Origin: Sphingopyxis sp. JAI128
Lineage (GTDB): Bacteria > Pseudomonadota > Alphaproteobacteria > Sphingomonadales > Sphingomonadaceae
Reading direction: 5' to 3'
Assembly: GCF_014207235.1 (NCBI RefSeq)
Contig: NZ_JACHDA010000002.1
Span: 62,001-126,000 of the forward strand
Length of the DNA stretch: 64,000 nucleotides
Shown piece by piece: positions 8,369-17,941 of this stretch. The notes beneath the pieces are model-generated. The model did not search any database. It saw only the letters and a list, made by a program, of their open reading frames with translations, and was not told where the DNA came from. The position numbers and the translations under genes are program-made. How positions within the stretch are numbered: the stretch's first letter is position 1; each line of letters starts with the position of its first letter.

Positions 8369-9579
8369 TGAACCGGCACCCACTGACCATTGCGCAGCGT
8401 CATCTTCTCGCCAGTCTTGGGGTTGCGGATCACCTGACCGCCGGCTGTGCCGCCGCTCCGAGGCTTCCCGGTGCGACGATAATAGGTGTCGAGCGCCTGC
8501 TGCTCGCCAGCCGTGAGCGGTTGACCCTGCGAGACCTTGCCCAAGATCGGGGCGATGACGCCTGCGATCGTCGGCTTACCCCTGCCTCCACGACTGCCGC
8601 CGGACGGCCGGGGGTTTGCCTGCAAATAGGTTGGTGTCTGACGAAGCTGGAGGCGGTTCTTCTGGCGCTCACCCTCCATCGACAGGCGGTTTTGCTGCCG
8701 CAAGTTTTCGAGGAACTGCCGACCATCGTTAGCGGTCGGGCCAGCCGTGCGCAGGACGTAATCCGCCATGGCGTCGTTATACTCGTCGGTCCCCGGCTCG
8801 AATCCCATCTGATCGGCATAGAGCTGGAAATCCTCGGGCGCGTCGTAAAGCACCTGGCTTTCGCCGCTCACCGGGTTGTAGCTCACCCGATCCTCGCCCG
8901 ACATGAAGAACTGCGGTTTGCTCTGCTCAAATTCCTGCTGCCAGAGCCGATCGGCAAACGAGCGGATATTCTGATCAAGGTAGGGATTCGTCAGCGCCTC
9001 AATGATCGCGTCGCTCGGTCGATACATCTGCGTCGGCACCGCTCCATTCTGCGGACGCGCCATTAGAGCGCGGGCGATCTGGTTTTCCTGCTCTGTCCCG
9101 GTAATCAGGGCCGCGGCAACAGGATCGACAGCCACCGTCTCGCGCCACGCTTCGGGCGGCGGCGGGGCTTGATCGATCGAGGGTGGCACATCAGGCAGCA
9201 TCGCCGAACCCGAAGGAGCGACGGAACTAGGCGGGATATCGACAGGAGCGATACCTGAACTAGCGGCCGGCTGGCCGTAACCCGGCTCGGACGGTGGTTG
9301 CGTCAGAAGCTCCGCGATCCGCCTGCCATCTGCGGCGTTGGCATCTGCGGCTTTTTGCGCCTTTCGATCCCGCAATGCTCCCAGCACGTTGTCAGCAACG
9401 CGGCCAAGCCCCTGCGACCAATGCTGCACCGGTGAGTAATCGGATTGCATCTGACGGGCGGCGAGCGCGCGCTCGCGGGCAATATCTTCCGGCGTCATGC
9501 GCCGACCGCCTTGGCCCCAGATGAACGGCTGCTCAGGCGGACGCGCCATCTCGGCCAAAATGTCAGGGTGGATTGCCAT
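8365..9579 (-). CDS. Phage virion-associated protein
   Basis: The ATG at 9579 overlaps the preceding stop (TAATG), giving 404 aa; the longer in-frame upstream extension reads through the neighbouring gene and was rejected. Residues 15-85 (WGQGGRRMTPEDIA, QSDYSPVQ, DANAADGRRIAEL) closely repeat the sequence of the 127-aa protein just upstream. The middle is proline-rich, then a section with MSGEDRVSYNPVSGE and YADQMGFEPGTDEY, and a basic glycine-rich region (PSGGSRGGRGK) before the C-terminus (NPKTGEKMTLRNGQW). I recall similar proteins near tail and ejection genes of alphaproteobacterial podoviruses. It overlaps the giant gene by 4 bases. Confidence 0.7.
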   Translation of the reverse strand: MAIHPDILAEMARPPEQPFIWGQGGRRMTPEDIARERALAARQMQSDYSPVQHWSQGLGRVADNVLGALRDRKAQKAADANAADGRRIAELLTQPPSEPGYGQPAASSGIAPVDIPPSSVAPSGSAMLPDVPPSIDQAPPPPEAWRETVAVDPVAAALITGTEQENQIARALMARPQNGAVPTQMYRPSDAIIEALTNPYLDQNIRSFADRLWQQEFEQSKPQFFMSGEDRVSYNPVSGESQVLYDAPEDFQLYADQMGFEPGTDEYNDAMADYVLRTAGPTANDGRQFLENLRQQNRLSMEGERQKNRLQLRQTPTYLQANPRPSGGSRGGRGKPTIAGVIAPILGKVSQGQPLTAGEQQALDTYYRRTGKPRSGGTAGGQVIRNPKTGEKMTLRNGQWVPVQ

Positions 9580-9962
9580 TAGAACGCCTTTCCTCGGAGA
9601 CCGAAAAGCCCCCCGCCTGAAATTGGGGCGGGGTCTGAATTGAACCGTGCTTGCGCCGCGAGCGCCTGTGCCATGCGCGCGCCGTCCGCAGCGTTCGCCT
9701 CCGCCGCGCGGTTCGCGTTCCTCATCTCCAGCGCACCGTTGATGTTGCCCGCCACGCGAGCGAGGCCCTGCCACGGCGATTGAATTGGGCTATAATCCCC
9801 CTGCATCATGCCCGTGGCTCGCTTGCGCTGGGCGGCGATGTCCTCAGGCGTCATGCGCTGACCGCCGGCACCCCAAGTGAATGCCGCAGGCTGAGCTGCG
9901 GCTGGCTGGGTCAGAAGCGTAGCGATGTCAGGCGTGGCGGCAGGTAGACCGTAGGGCAGCAT
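9579..9962 (-). CDS. Phage protein, short paralogue of its downstream neighbour
   Basis: The 127-aa product starts at ATG 9962, one base after the stop of the upstream partial gene. Its residues 28-105 (WGAGGQRMTPEDIAAQR, GDYSPIQ, QGLARVAGNINGAL, ANAADGARMAQAL) align along the same order with residues 15-85 of the 404-aa protein, so the two arose by tandem duplication or one is a shortened copy. It ends GGLFGLRGKAF and lacks the long C-terminal part of the neighbour. Probably a small virion component; no biochemical role is known to me. Confidence 0.65.
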   Translation of the reverse strand: MLPYGLPAATPDIATLLTQPAAAQPAAFTWGAGGQRMTPEDIAAQRKRATGMMQGDYSPIQSPWQGLARVAGNINGALEMRNANRAAEANAADGARMAQALAAQARFNSDPAPISGGGLFGLRGKAF

Positions 9963-9963
9963 C

Positions 9964-10272
9964 TCAGTGGATCCTCACGCTATCGACGGCGGCATTGCCG
10001 TCAGATTGAGCGGCAAGCTGCCGGTCCTCTTCCATGACCCGCTCCATGACGGAGGCGGGCATGGCGGCTGCAATTCGTTGAAAGCACTGGTCGGCAACTT
10101 CATGGCCGGTCGACGCAACGCGCTTGTAAAGGCCGACACCCTCGATGAGGCGGACCTGCGCGAGCGGAAGAACGCCGGTCAGTTCGTAGAGGTCCGACGA
10201 CCGGATCAACGCATCTGCCAAGTCCAGTGCGTCCTCAAGATCGCCGTGGCTCGCAGCGAGGCGCGCCATCAT
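9964..10272 (-). pseudogene. 5'-truncated phage gene remnant
   Basis: The open frame continues to 10311, but its first codons there come from the opposite strand of an IS5-family transposase tail and begin with TTG, so the native 5' end is missing. The nearest usable starts are the paired ATGs at 10272/10269, with GAGG just upstream of the second. The remaining ~100 residues are helical (DLEDALDLADALIRSSDLYELTGVLPLAQ) and end one base before the next phage gene. I do not recognise the family. It may still be translated, but it is probably a fragment. Confidence 0.5.
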
Positions 10273-10293
10273 GACCTCACATTCGGCACTGCC

Positions 10294-10416
10294 GGTAAGC
10301 TCAAACAGCAACGACGCATCGCCACCCGCTATGACAAAACCCTGCTCTCGTTCGAGAGCTTCCTCAACCTCGCCGCAACGCGCCTATGGCTGAAGTCTTT
10401 TGTCAACACGACCTAG
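10294..10416 (+). mobile_element. 3' remnant of an IS5-family transposase
   Basis: In the plus frame, codons from 10294 to the TAG at 10414-10416 read GKLKQQ, RRIATRYDKTLLSFESFLNLA and RLWLKSFVNTT. This matches the characteristic C-terminal end of IS5-group DDE transposases (RRIATRYDK followed by a hydrophobic helix and FVNT). Nothing recognisable as transposase precedes it, so only about 40 codons remain. The breakpoint coincides with the loss of the 5' end of the prophage operon, which suggests insertion followed by deletion. No inverted repeat was confirmed. Confidence 0.7.
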
Positions 10417-10546
10417 CGCGTCCACCATTTCCTTCGATCGCGTCAAGATGGCTCCTCGCCGACTTTGGACGGCGTGTTGGCGTCTTTCGGCCAGAAGCGC
10501 AGAATGAGATGCATCGGGTAATATCCGGCCCCCCCCCCGCCGCGGA

Positions 10547-11797
10547 TCATCGCTGCCGGTGCCGAACGATATGGTCGACTACCGGCCCCGCGGTAAAGCC
10601 GTGAACCATGGTCGAAAGCAGGATCGTGAGCGCGATCGTCGCCCAAAGCGGCCCCTCGTTCACCAGTTCCAGATGGCTTGCAGCATAGCCGAGGTAGTAA
10701 ATGGAGCCGATGCCCCGCACCCCGTAGAAGGCGATCACGAGCCGTTCGGCCTGGGGTAATCCGGTCCGGAGCAAGCTGACCCAGCCGGCCAACGGCCGCA
10801 CAACGAACAGGAGGCCGAGCGCGATCGCGGCATGCGCCCAGTCGAGTTCGACGAACAAGCGGGGAAAGGTCGCGCCGATCAGCATGAGGAGCAGCGCCGT
10901 AAGCGCAAGCTCGATCGCTTCGTTGAAGCCATGGAGTTGGCCGTGAAACGCATGCTCGGCCTCGACGCGGCGTAGCACGACCCCGGCAACGAAACAGGCG
11001 ATGAAGCCGTAGCCTTCGGCAAGTTCGGTCATGCCATAACAGAGCAGCACGCCTGCGATAGCCAAAAGCCCGGACGCCGTGTCGGCGAGAACATTGCCGC
11101 GCGGGATCACGAACAGGACGCGTCCCAACACCCAGCCAACGGCAGCACCCGCTGCACAGCCCACCGCGATGCGATACAAGACGTCCAGCAACAGCCATTC
11201 GCCCAGCATGGCGGCCGAGAAGCCCGTCGTCCCCGCCAGCAAACCCAGATAGACGAAGGGGAAAGCGAGGCCATCGTTGAGTCCTGCTTCGGTCGTGAGA
11301 GTAAAGCGCACCGGATGCTCGCCCCCTTCGGTGGGCGGTCCCACCTGCACTTCGCCCGCGAGCACCGGGTCGGTCGGGGCCAGTACTGCACCGAGAAGGA
11401 GTGCGCCCGCCAGTGTCATGCCGGCAAAGGCGAAACCCATGAAAGCGACAGCCGCTATGGTGATCGGCATCGCGATTGCCAGAAGCCGGATCGTCGGCCG
11501 CCATCGCCGATAGTCGGTGACATTGTCGATTCGGATGCCGGTCCCGAACAAGGCGACGATAACGGCAAGTTCGCTGGCGAGTTCCCAGAAAAGCGGTGCC
11601 TGCCGTGGATCGAGCGCCTGCGATATACCGGGGAATATCCAGTGGATTGCGATGCCGAACAGGATAAGTAACGCCGATGCCGCAGGCTCGCGTCCGGACA
11701 GGAAGCGCGGGAGCCAGAATGCGGCGATCATAACCGCGCCGACAAGCGCCATTCCGAGATGATAGCTGCTGAAATCAAAGAAGGGTTGGTCTTTCAT
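10547..11797 (-). CDS. Na+/H+ (cation/proton) antiporter, CPA family
   Basis: The protein is about 416 aa and almost entirely hydrophobic, with about 12 membrane helices. LLLGAVLAPTDPVLA is the signature of the monovalent cation:proton antiporter (CPA) family; the TDP/ATDPV motif lies in the ion-binding helix region. RFTLTTEAGLNDGLAFPFV contains the family's acidic (G)LNDG motif, and FYGVRGIGSIYYL near the C-terminus is also conserved. It would exchange Na+ or K+ for H+ at the inner membrane. I chose ATG 11797 because AGGA lies about 7 bases upstream; an ATG 51 bases further upstream is possible. A C10 run follows the stop. Confidence 0.85.
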   Translation of the reverse strand: MKDQPFFDFSSYHLGMALVGAVMIAAFWLPRFLSGREPAASALLILFGIAIHWIFPGISQALDPRQAPLFWELASELAVIVALFGTGIRIDNVTDYRRWRPTIRLLAIAMPITIAAVAFMGFAFAGMTLAGALLLGAVLAPTDPVLAGEVQVGPPTEGGEHPVRFTLTTEAGLNDGLAFPFVYLGLLAGTTGFSAAMLGEWLLLDVLYRIAVGCAAGAAVGWVLGRVLFVIPRGNVLADTASGLLAIAGVLLCYGMTELAEGYGFIACFVAGVVLRRVEAEHAFHGQLHGFNEAIELALTALLLMLIGATFPRLFVELDWAHAAIALGLLFVVRPLAGWVSLLRTGLPQAERLVIAFYGVRGIGSIYYLGYAASHLELVNEGPLWATIALTILLSTMVHGFTAGPVVDHIVRHRQR

Positions 11798-11970
11798 CCG
11801 TCCTGCAATGTTGTCGTGGAGCAAAGGAAACGCTGCGGCGTCTGCCACCGTTCCCCTGAGCCCGCCCGTCCCTAAGCGGACGACTTTAAGCCGTGCGCGC
11901 CGACGCGATCGATGATGTGCACGACGAAACTCGGCAGACCGCGCGTGATTGCGCTGGCAGACAAAAGGAA

Positions 11971-12002
11971 GAGGCCGAGGCGACGCATGTCACCTCGGCC
12001 TC
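11971..12002 (-). terminator. Rho-independent terminator after the autotransporter
   Basis: Inverted arms GAGGCCGAGG (11971-11980) and CCTCGGCCTC (11993-12002) form a perfect 10-bp stem with a 12-base loop. On the minus strand the stem is followed by TTCCTTTTGTCT. It sits 35 bases past the autotransporter stop and before the antiporter region. Confidence 0.75.
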
Positions 12003-12037
12003 TCCCCACGGGAATCGCTTCTGATCGGGTCGCGTGA

Positions 12038-15000
12038 TCAGAAGGCGATGCGCGCAGTGACCCTTGCACCATGGGCGTTGCGGTCCGATGCCAGCGTGCC
12101 TGTGTAGGCAGCACCGAGCCGGAACAAACCGGAGGTGAATTCGAAACCCGCTTCGACCTCGGCCGAATTTTTGGGGATCACGGTGCCGAGGATTTCGAAC
12201 GCCGGTCCGCCGGCCGTAAAGCGCGACACGATCGGCGCGCCGCGGTCGCCCGATGCACGGTTCCATGCGGCCGAGACATAGGGCTGGAAGCCCGGTTTGC
12301 CCGCATTGAACTGCGCCCGCGCGCCAAGGCTGAAGAAGGTCGTCTTCTGATCGGCCTTGCCGACCGTCAGCGCCGCATTGCCGCCGGTTTCGGCAAAGGC
12401 ATCGCTGCCGGTGTCGACATGCGCCAGCCGGGCAAAGGGCGTCACCGCCATGTTGCCTGTGACGAAGTCGTAACCGATTTCGCCGAAGATCTGCAGCGTA
12501 TCAGCGTCGCGCTTCGATGTCAGCGTCTGCGCCAGCGGCGCGCCCGCGATGCCGCGGCTGGTGTCGATATCGTGCCAGGCATAGCTGACCCCCACGGTTC
12601 CGCGCAGCCCCTCGCCGCCGCCATAGGTGGCGTGCGCGGCAAGATATTTGCTGTCGACCTCGGCCCGGTCATTCCGGCCGTCGAACCGGAAGTCCGAACT
12701 GCCGATCCCTGCCGAAAGCGCCGCGGCGAAGCCGTTGCCGCCGATGCCGACCCCTGCGATCAGACCCTTGTGATCGGTATCCATCGCGAAATTGCCGCGA
12801 TTGGCGTCGAAATCGCCCCAGCTGCCAAAGGCCGAGCCCCAGACGAAGGCGCCGCCTTCTGCGGGAGCCTTCATCCCCATCAGGCTGTTCCGCAAGTGCC
12901 GGCTGTCGTCGGTCAGGCCGCTGAGCGAACTGGCGAGGATTTCGCCCGACAGGTCGCCAAAGCTCGCCTGCGCGGTCGCGGCATTCTGCACCAGAACCGC
13001 TTCGTAAAGCGGGTTGTCGACCCCGAGCGCCTGGACCGCGGTCGCAACGCTCGTCTGATTGAAGCCGATCGCGATGTCGGCAAAATCGATGTCGTTGCGA
13101 TAAAGCGACAGCGTCACCGAATTCATGCTGTAACGCAGCAGCGGATCGAGGAAGGCAAGGTCGCTCGTCACCGTCCCGAAGGTGCCGGTGATGCCGCCCG
13201 CGCCGGTCAGGATCACATAGTCGGTCCGCCCGTTATATTCGCCATTTTCGGCTAGAACGGCAACGCTGGCCGTGCTGTCGATCGTCACCGCACCGGTGGC
13301 GTCGAGGCGGTCGGCTTCGCCCGCGGCGTTGACTTCGACCTCATAGGTCGAACCGGCGGCAAATGCGAGGTTGCCATTAACCGTCAGCTGGCCGATCGAG
13401 TTGCCCGGCGCAAGCGTACCCCCGTCGCCGACCGTCGTCGAGCCCACGCTGCCGTTGCCGCCGAGCGTCCCGCCGCTGTTAACCGTAACCGGCGAGACGA
13501 TCGAACCGTTGACTGCCAGCGTACCGCCGTTGACCGCGGTCGGGCCGGTATAGCTGCTGTCGCCGGTCAGGTTGAGCGTCCCCTCGCCTTCCTTGACCAG
13601 GCTGCCGCCACCCGAAATATCGCCGCCGAATTCGGTGTTTCCGCTCTGCGCCACGGTCAACTGGTTGTCGCCGATAACGACGCTCGCTCCCTCGTCGCCT
13701 TCGAGCCCGCCGATGGTCTGGTCGTTGCCCGTAATGTCGAGCGTGCCGCCTTCGCCGAGGTCGAAATTGGTCTCCGGGTCGATGATCCCGCCGATCCGCA
13801 CCGATCCGCCGAGGATGTTCGTCACACCCTGAAAGGCATAATCGCCCATGAACGCCAGGACGCCGTCGCCCTTCTTGTCGAGCGTACCGCTGCCCGAAAA
13901 GGCGCCAAGGAAATCATAGTCATCGGACCGGTTGAAAACGAACCGGCCGTCGTTGACGATATTGCCCGCGAAGCTGCCCTCGGTCCCGCCGGCGCCCAGC
14001 TCGAAAAAGCCATCGCCCTCGGTCTTCACGTCGCCCTGAAGCACGCCGGTCAGCACCAGCCCGCCGTTGGAAATGACCGTGCCGCCGGTATGCGCGATAT
14101 TCGCGGTATCGACGGTGAACACGGCATCGCCGATCAGTTGCAACTGCCCGGCCCCGTCGATCGTCAGTTCATCGAGCGCCGAGACGGTTTCGTCGGTGCC
14201 GAAATTGAGCACGAGCAGGCCGTCGGTCCGCACTGTCGAAGTGAGGATCGGCGACGAGGTGTCCCCGCCGCCAAGATCGACTTCGTTGACCTGGAGCGCG
14301 CCGCCCTCGGCGACCGCGACATTGCCGAATTCGCCGACGAAGCCGGAGGTCGACCAATAGCCGGCGGCGACATTCAGCGTCTCGAAACCGCTGGCCGCCG
14401 TAAGCTGCTGCGCCTCGGTCAGTTCGAGGATGTCGCCGTCGAGCGTAAGCGTATCGACGCCGTCGCCCGCATCGACAAGACCCGATATGCTGCTGCCTGT
14501 CTTCAGCGTCACCATGTCATCGAACGCGCCGAACAGCGCCGCGACGCCGTTGCCGCCGGTGATGGTGCCGCTGTTGACGAGGCTGGTCGCCGCCGCAGTC
14601 GATTCGATACCTGTTCCGGCGCTCTGGATCGTGCCGGCATTGATCAGGTCGAGCGTGCCTTCACCGCTGGCGAAGACGCCATAGGCCTCACCTTCGATCA
14701 CCCCGCTCGCGCTGTTGTTGATCGTCACGTCGCCGAGGGTGCCGTGGAACACGCCGGCCCCCGCCACGCTGGTGATCGTCCCGCTGTTGTCGAGCGTCGC
14801 GGTCGAAAGATCGCTACCGAAACCGACGCCATAGCCGTTGAGGCCGTCGTCGCGGGTGCCGGTGATGGTGCCGCTGTTGACGAGGCTGGCGGTCAGTCCG
14901 CTGCGATCCTCGCCCGGGTCGGTGTTGATCGCGGTGCCCTGGATGAACATGCCGCCATCGACGCCGGTGATGTCACCGCCATTCTCGACCGCGCCGCCGC

Positions 15001-17941
15001 CCGAGAGGATGATCCCGAAACGCGTCCCGCTAATGTCGCCGCCTTCGGCGTTGACGACCGAGGCGCCGAAATCCTCCTTCGCCTGATCGGTGAAGGCATA
15101 CATCGAGATGCCGTCGGAGAAGGTGGTGCCTTCGCCGCGGATCGATCCGCTGTTGGTGACGGTGCCGCCCCCGATCAGGCGCACGCCGTCGTTCCCCTCG
15201 CCCAGGATCGTGCCGCTGTTGGTCACCTGGGTGCCGATGGCGAGACCGACGAGCGTGCCGGCTTCCTCGTCGAACAGCGACGCGGTGGTGATACCCGCGC
15301 TCGCTCCCGAAATGGTGCCGCTGTTGGTCACGCTCGATGCCGCGGTGCCGATAGTGATCCCGGCGTCGGGCGGTGCGGCGAAGCCGTCATAGGTGCCGTT
15401 ACCGCGGATGGTGCCCGCATTATCGACCGTCAGCGTGCCGCCCGCGCCGCTGTATATGCCCGATGTGGCGCCGGTGATGACCCCGCCGTCTTCATTGGTC
15501 ACGCTGAGGTCGGCGAGCGAGCCGTGGCTGACGCCCTCGGCGAATTCGCTGCTGATCGTGCCGCTGTTGACCAGCGTTGCGGTCGACATGTCGCTGCCGA
15601 AACCAACACCATAGCCTTCGGTGCCGGTGCCGCCGAAATCGCCGAGTCCGGTAATCGTTCCGCGGTTGACGATGCTCGCGGTCAGCCCGCTGCGCTCCTC
15701 GTTCGGATCGGTGTTGAGCGCGGTGCCCTGGACATAGACGCCGCCCGAGGCGCCAAGGATTTCGCCGTCGTTCACGACATCGCCGCCGCCCGACAGGATG
15801 ACGCCGAAGCGGACGCCGATGATCCGCCCCTCGGTCTCGTTGGTGACGAGCGCGCTATAATCCTCGTTCGCCTGGTCGGTGTAGGCGAACATCGACACGC
15901 CATCGGCAAAGGCGTCGATCTGGCCGCCGATCTCGCCGCTGTTCGTCACGCTGCCGCCGCCGATCAGGCGCACGCCATCGTCGTTATATCCGTAAATGGT
16001 GCCGCTGTTGACCACAGTGGTGCCGGTCGCGAGGCCCTGAAGCTGGCCGGTCGCGGGATTGAAATAATTGGCGGTCGTGATGCCGAAACGATTACCGGTG
16101 ATGCTGCCGCTGTTGACGACCGAGCTGGGCCCGCCCGAAATGGTGACGCCCGCGTCGGGCGGCGCGTCGAAGCCCGGATTGACCCCGTCGCCATGAATGG
16201 TGCCTGCGTTGGTGAGGTCGAGCCCGCCGAGTTCGGCATGAACGCCCGACGCGGCGCCGGTGATCGTGCCGTCTTCAGCGTTTTCGATCACCGTCGTGCC
16301 ATTGTTTATCGATGCATACACGCCGTCGCCGGCCGCGCCGGCGATCGCGCCGCTGTTGGCAACCGAGAAGCTTTCCAGATTGCCGAAACCGACGATCCCG
16401 TCACCCGCGAGGCCGTTGATCGTACCGCTGTTCGTGATCGCCCCGGTCAAGGGGGCTTCGCCATTCTGGATCAACACACCCAAGCCGTTGCCGTCGATCG
16501 CACCGGCATTGTCCACCGTGCCACCCGACGACAAAGCGACACCGGCGCGCACGCCGGTGATCTGCCCCTCGGCGCTGTTCGTGACGCTCGACACATAGGT
16601 AGCCGGATCCTGCCCGTCATAGGCGTACATGTTGACGCCGTCGGATTGGGCGTTGTTGAGGCCGCTGATCACGCCGCTGTTGACCACCGCGCCGCCGCCG
16701 ACGAGCCGGACGCCATCATTATTGTTGCCCAAGATCGTGCCGCTGTTGGTCACCGCGGTGTTGGCTGCAATGAACGCCCCGGGACCCTGCGGCGTCGCCG
16801 GCTGCGCATTGGTGACGATCCCGAACTGCCCGCCGCGGATCGTCCCGCTGTTTGTGATCGCGGCATCGGCGGTCAGGATGTTGATCCCGTTCTGCGAATC
16901 GCTGCGGATCGTGCCTGCATTGTCGACCGTCAGCTTGCTGATCGCCGCCTGGATGCCATTGCCGCCCGATGCGATTTCGGCGCCTTCGCCATTGTTGACG
17001 ATCAGTTCGCCGTTCGACTGTCCCAGGATCGCCCCGGCGGCCCCGTTGATGATACCTTCATTGTTGATCGTTGTCGTTTCCAGCGCGCCGCCCGCGAGCA
17101 CACCGAAAAAGCCGAGGACGACGCCCTCGTTGTTCAACGTCGCGCTCCGCCCGGTCTGTTCGGGCGTCGCGCCCATGACGATCCCGAAGGGAACCTGGGC
17201 GCCGGGAATGGCCGGGTTGAACTGGCCGGTGGCCTGGATCCTGCCGCCTTCGTTGTTGATCGTTCCGCCGCCCTGCAAAACGACGCCAAAGGTCTGCCCC
17301 TCGATGATCCCCGTATCGATATTTGTGACCGTGCCAACGCCGGTGGCGTCCGCCGCGATGGCGTCGGGGAATTCGGTAATAACGACGCCGATCCCGTTGA
17401 TTCCGCTGCCCGGCGCGCCGTTGAAGCCCTGGATCAGGCCGTCATTGTTTGTGACGCTGCCACCACCGGCCAGCGCGACGCCGTTGCCCGCGTCGCCGCG
17501 GATTATGCCCGTGTTGACGACCGTCGTGTTCGCCGCGCGGGGTTCGGGCGGCAATTCGTCGTCATTTTCATCCTCGCTGAAAAAATAGGACGTGGCGATA
17601 CCGTTGGAACCGCCCGTGATGTCGCCGCTGTTGGTCACGCTCGATCCTGGCTGGGAGATGACGATCCCGCCGCTGGGCCGGCTTTCGATGCTGCCGATGC
17701 TGGTGCCGTTGCCCCGAATCTCGCCCGCATTGTCGACCGTTACCGGACCATTGTCGGCGTAGATGCCGATATCGCTCCCCCCGACTTCCTCGTCCTCGCC
17801 GACCACGACTTCCAGCAGCTCGGGCTGGTCGTTGTGGATGCCAAAGGCTTCCTGGGCGCCGGCGGACGAAATCACCTGTCCGATTGACAGACCGACGATC
17901 GCACTCGTGGCGAGCAGGCGAGATTTCGAAATGCGTGACAT
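12038..17941 (-). CDS. Very large autotransporter (type Va) with beta-helix passenger
   Basis: The 1,967-aa protein starts at ATG 17941 behind an AAGGGGAAAG ribosome site; upstream in-frame codons are dropped. It has a signal peptide (MSRISKSRLLATSAIVGLSIG), then over 1,200 residues of repeated VxNSGTIxG turns typical of a right-handed beta-helix passenger. Further on come passenger-associated repeats (GGGSLVKEGEGTLNLTG, NGGTLAVNGS, GTLAPGNSIGQLTV) at about 1,440-1,570, a linker, and a C-terminal beta-barrel domain of roughly 280 residues that ends in Phe, as outer-membrane proteins do. The passenger contains three long internal repeats. It is divergent from the 7TM sensor kinase. It probably acts in adhesion or biofilm formation; the substrate is unknown. 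Confidence 0.9.
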   Translation of the reverse strand: MSRISKSRLLATSAIVGLSIGQVISSAGAQEAFGIHNDQPELLEVVVGEDEEVGGSDIGIYADNGPVTVDNAGEIRGNGTSIGSIESRPSGGIVISQPGSSVTNSGDITGGSNGIATSYFFSEDENDDELPPEPRAANTTVVNTGIIRGDAGNGVALAGGGSVTNNDGLIQGFNGAPGSGINGIGVVITEFPDAIAADATGVGTVTNIDTGIIEGQTFGVVLQGGGTINNEGGRIQATGQFNPAIPGAQVPFGIVMGATPEQTGRSATLNNEGVVLGFFGVLAGGALETTTINNEGIINGAAGAILGQSNGELIVNNGEGAEIASGGNGIQAAISKLTVDNAGTIRSDSQNGINILTADAAITNSGTIRGGQFGIVTNAQPATPQGPGAFIAANTAVTNSGTILGNNNDGVRLVGGGAVVNSGVISGLNNAQSDGVNMYAYDGQDPATYVSSVTNSAEGQITGVRAGVALSSGGTVDNAGAIDGNGLGVLIQNGEAPLTGAITNSGTINGLAGDGIVGFGNLESFSVANSGAIAGAAGDGVYASINNGTTVIENAEDGTITGAASGVHAELGGLDLTNAGTIHGDGVNPGFDAPPDAGVTISGGPSSVVNSGSITGNRFGITTANYFNPATGQLQGLATGTTVVNSGTIYGYNDDGVRLIGGGSVTNSGEIGGQIDAFADGVSMFAYTDQANEDYSALVTNETEGRIIGVRFGVILSGGGDVVNDGEILGASGGVYVQGTALNTDPNEERSGLTASIVNRGTITGLGDFGGTGTEGYGVGFGSDMSTATLVNSGTISSEFAEGVSHGSLADLSVTNEDGGVITGATSGIYSGAGGTLTVDNAGTIRGNGTYDGFAAPPDAGITIGTAASSVTNSGTISGASAGITTASLFDEEAGTLVGLAIGTQVTNSGTILGEGNDGVRLIGGGTVTNSGSIRGEGTTFSDGISMYAFTDQAKEDFGASVVNAEGGDISGTRFGIILSGGGAVENGGDITGVDGGMFIQGTAINTDPGEDRSGLTASLVNSGTITGTRDDGLNGYGVGFGSDLSTATLDNSGTITSVAGAGVFHGTLGDVTINNSASGVIEGEAYGVFASGEGTLDLINAGTIQSAGTGIESTAAATSLVNSGTITGGNGVAALFGAFDDMVTLKTGSSISGLVDAGDGVDTLTLDGDILELTEAQQLTAASGFETLNVAAGYWSTSGFVGEFGNVAVAEGGALQVNEVDLGGGDTSSPILTSTVRTDGLLVLNFGTDETVSALDELTIDGAGQLQLIGDAVFTVDTANIAHTGGTVISNGGLVLTGVLQGDVKTEGDGFFELGAGGTEGSFAGNIVNDGRFVFNRSDDYDFLGAFSGSGTLDKKGDGVLAFMGDYAFQGVTNILGGSVRIGGIIDPETNFDLGEGGTLDITGNDQTIGGLEGDEGASVVIGDNQLTVAQSGNTEFGGDISGGGSLVKEGEGTLNLTGDSSYTGPTAVNGGTLAVNGSIVSPVTVNSGGTLGGNGSVGSTTVGDGGTLAPGNSIGQLTVNGNLAFAAGSTYEVEVNAAGEADRLDATGAVTIDSTASVAVLAENGEYNGRTDYVILTGAGGITGTFGTVTSDLAFLDPLLRYSMNSVTLSLYRNDIDFADIAIGFNQTSVATAVQALGVDNPLYEAVLVQNAATAQASFGDLSGEILASSLSGLTDDSRHLRNSLMGMKAPAEGGAFVWGSAFGSWGDFDANRGNFAMDTDHKGLIAGVGIGGNGFAAALSAGIGSSDFRFDGRNDRAEVDSKYLAAHATYGGGEGLRGTVGVSYAWHDIDTSRGIAGAPLAQTLTSKRDADTLQIFGEIGYDFVTGNMAVTPFARLAHVDTGSDAFAETGGNAALTVGKADQKTTFFSLGARAQFNAGKPGFQPYVSAAWNRASGDRGAPIVSRFTAGGPAFEILGTVIPKNSAEVEAGFEFTSGLFRLGAAYTGTLASDRNAHGARVTARIAF
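14610..16760 (-). repeat. Three long imperfect internal repeats in the autotransporter passenger
   Basis: The anchor NDGVRLxGGGxVxNSG is encoded at about 16700, 15962 and 15173, giving periods of about 738 and 789 bases (246 and 263 aa). Each unit carries the same order: SGTIxG, DGVRLxGGG, DGxxMxAY, VxNxxEGxIxG, RxGxxLSxGG, GYGVGFGSD (units 2 and 3) and PPDAGxTI. Units 2 and 3 are the most alike. In-frame periods mean unit gain or loss would keep the frame. Confidence 0.7.

Noticed and set aside
10529..10538. C10 homopolymer after the antiporter stop as a phase-variation switch
   Set aside because: It lies outside the reading frame and close to no start codon; only its position is unusual.
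14090..17887. 1,265-aa plus-strand open frame antisense to the autotransporter passenger
   Set aside because: It is a GC-rich shadow of the repetitive passenger on the other strand, has an arginine/alanine/valine-rich composition, no domain-like motifs, and is opposite a clear beta-helix with signal peptide and barrel.
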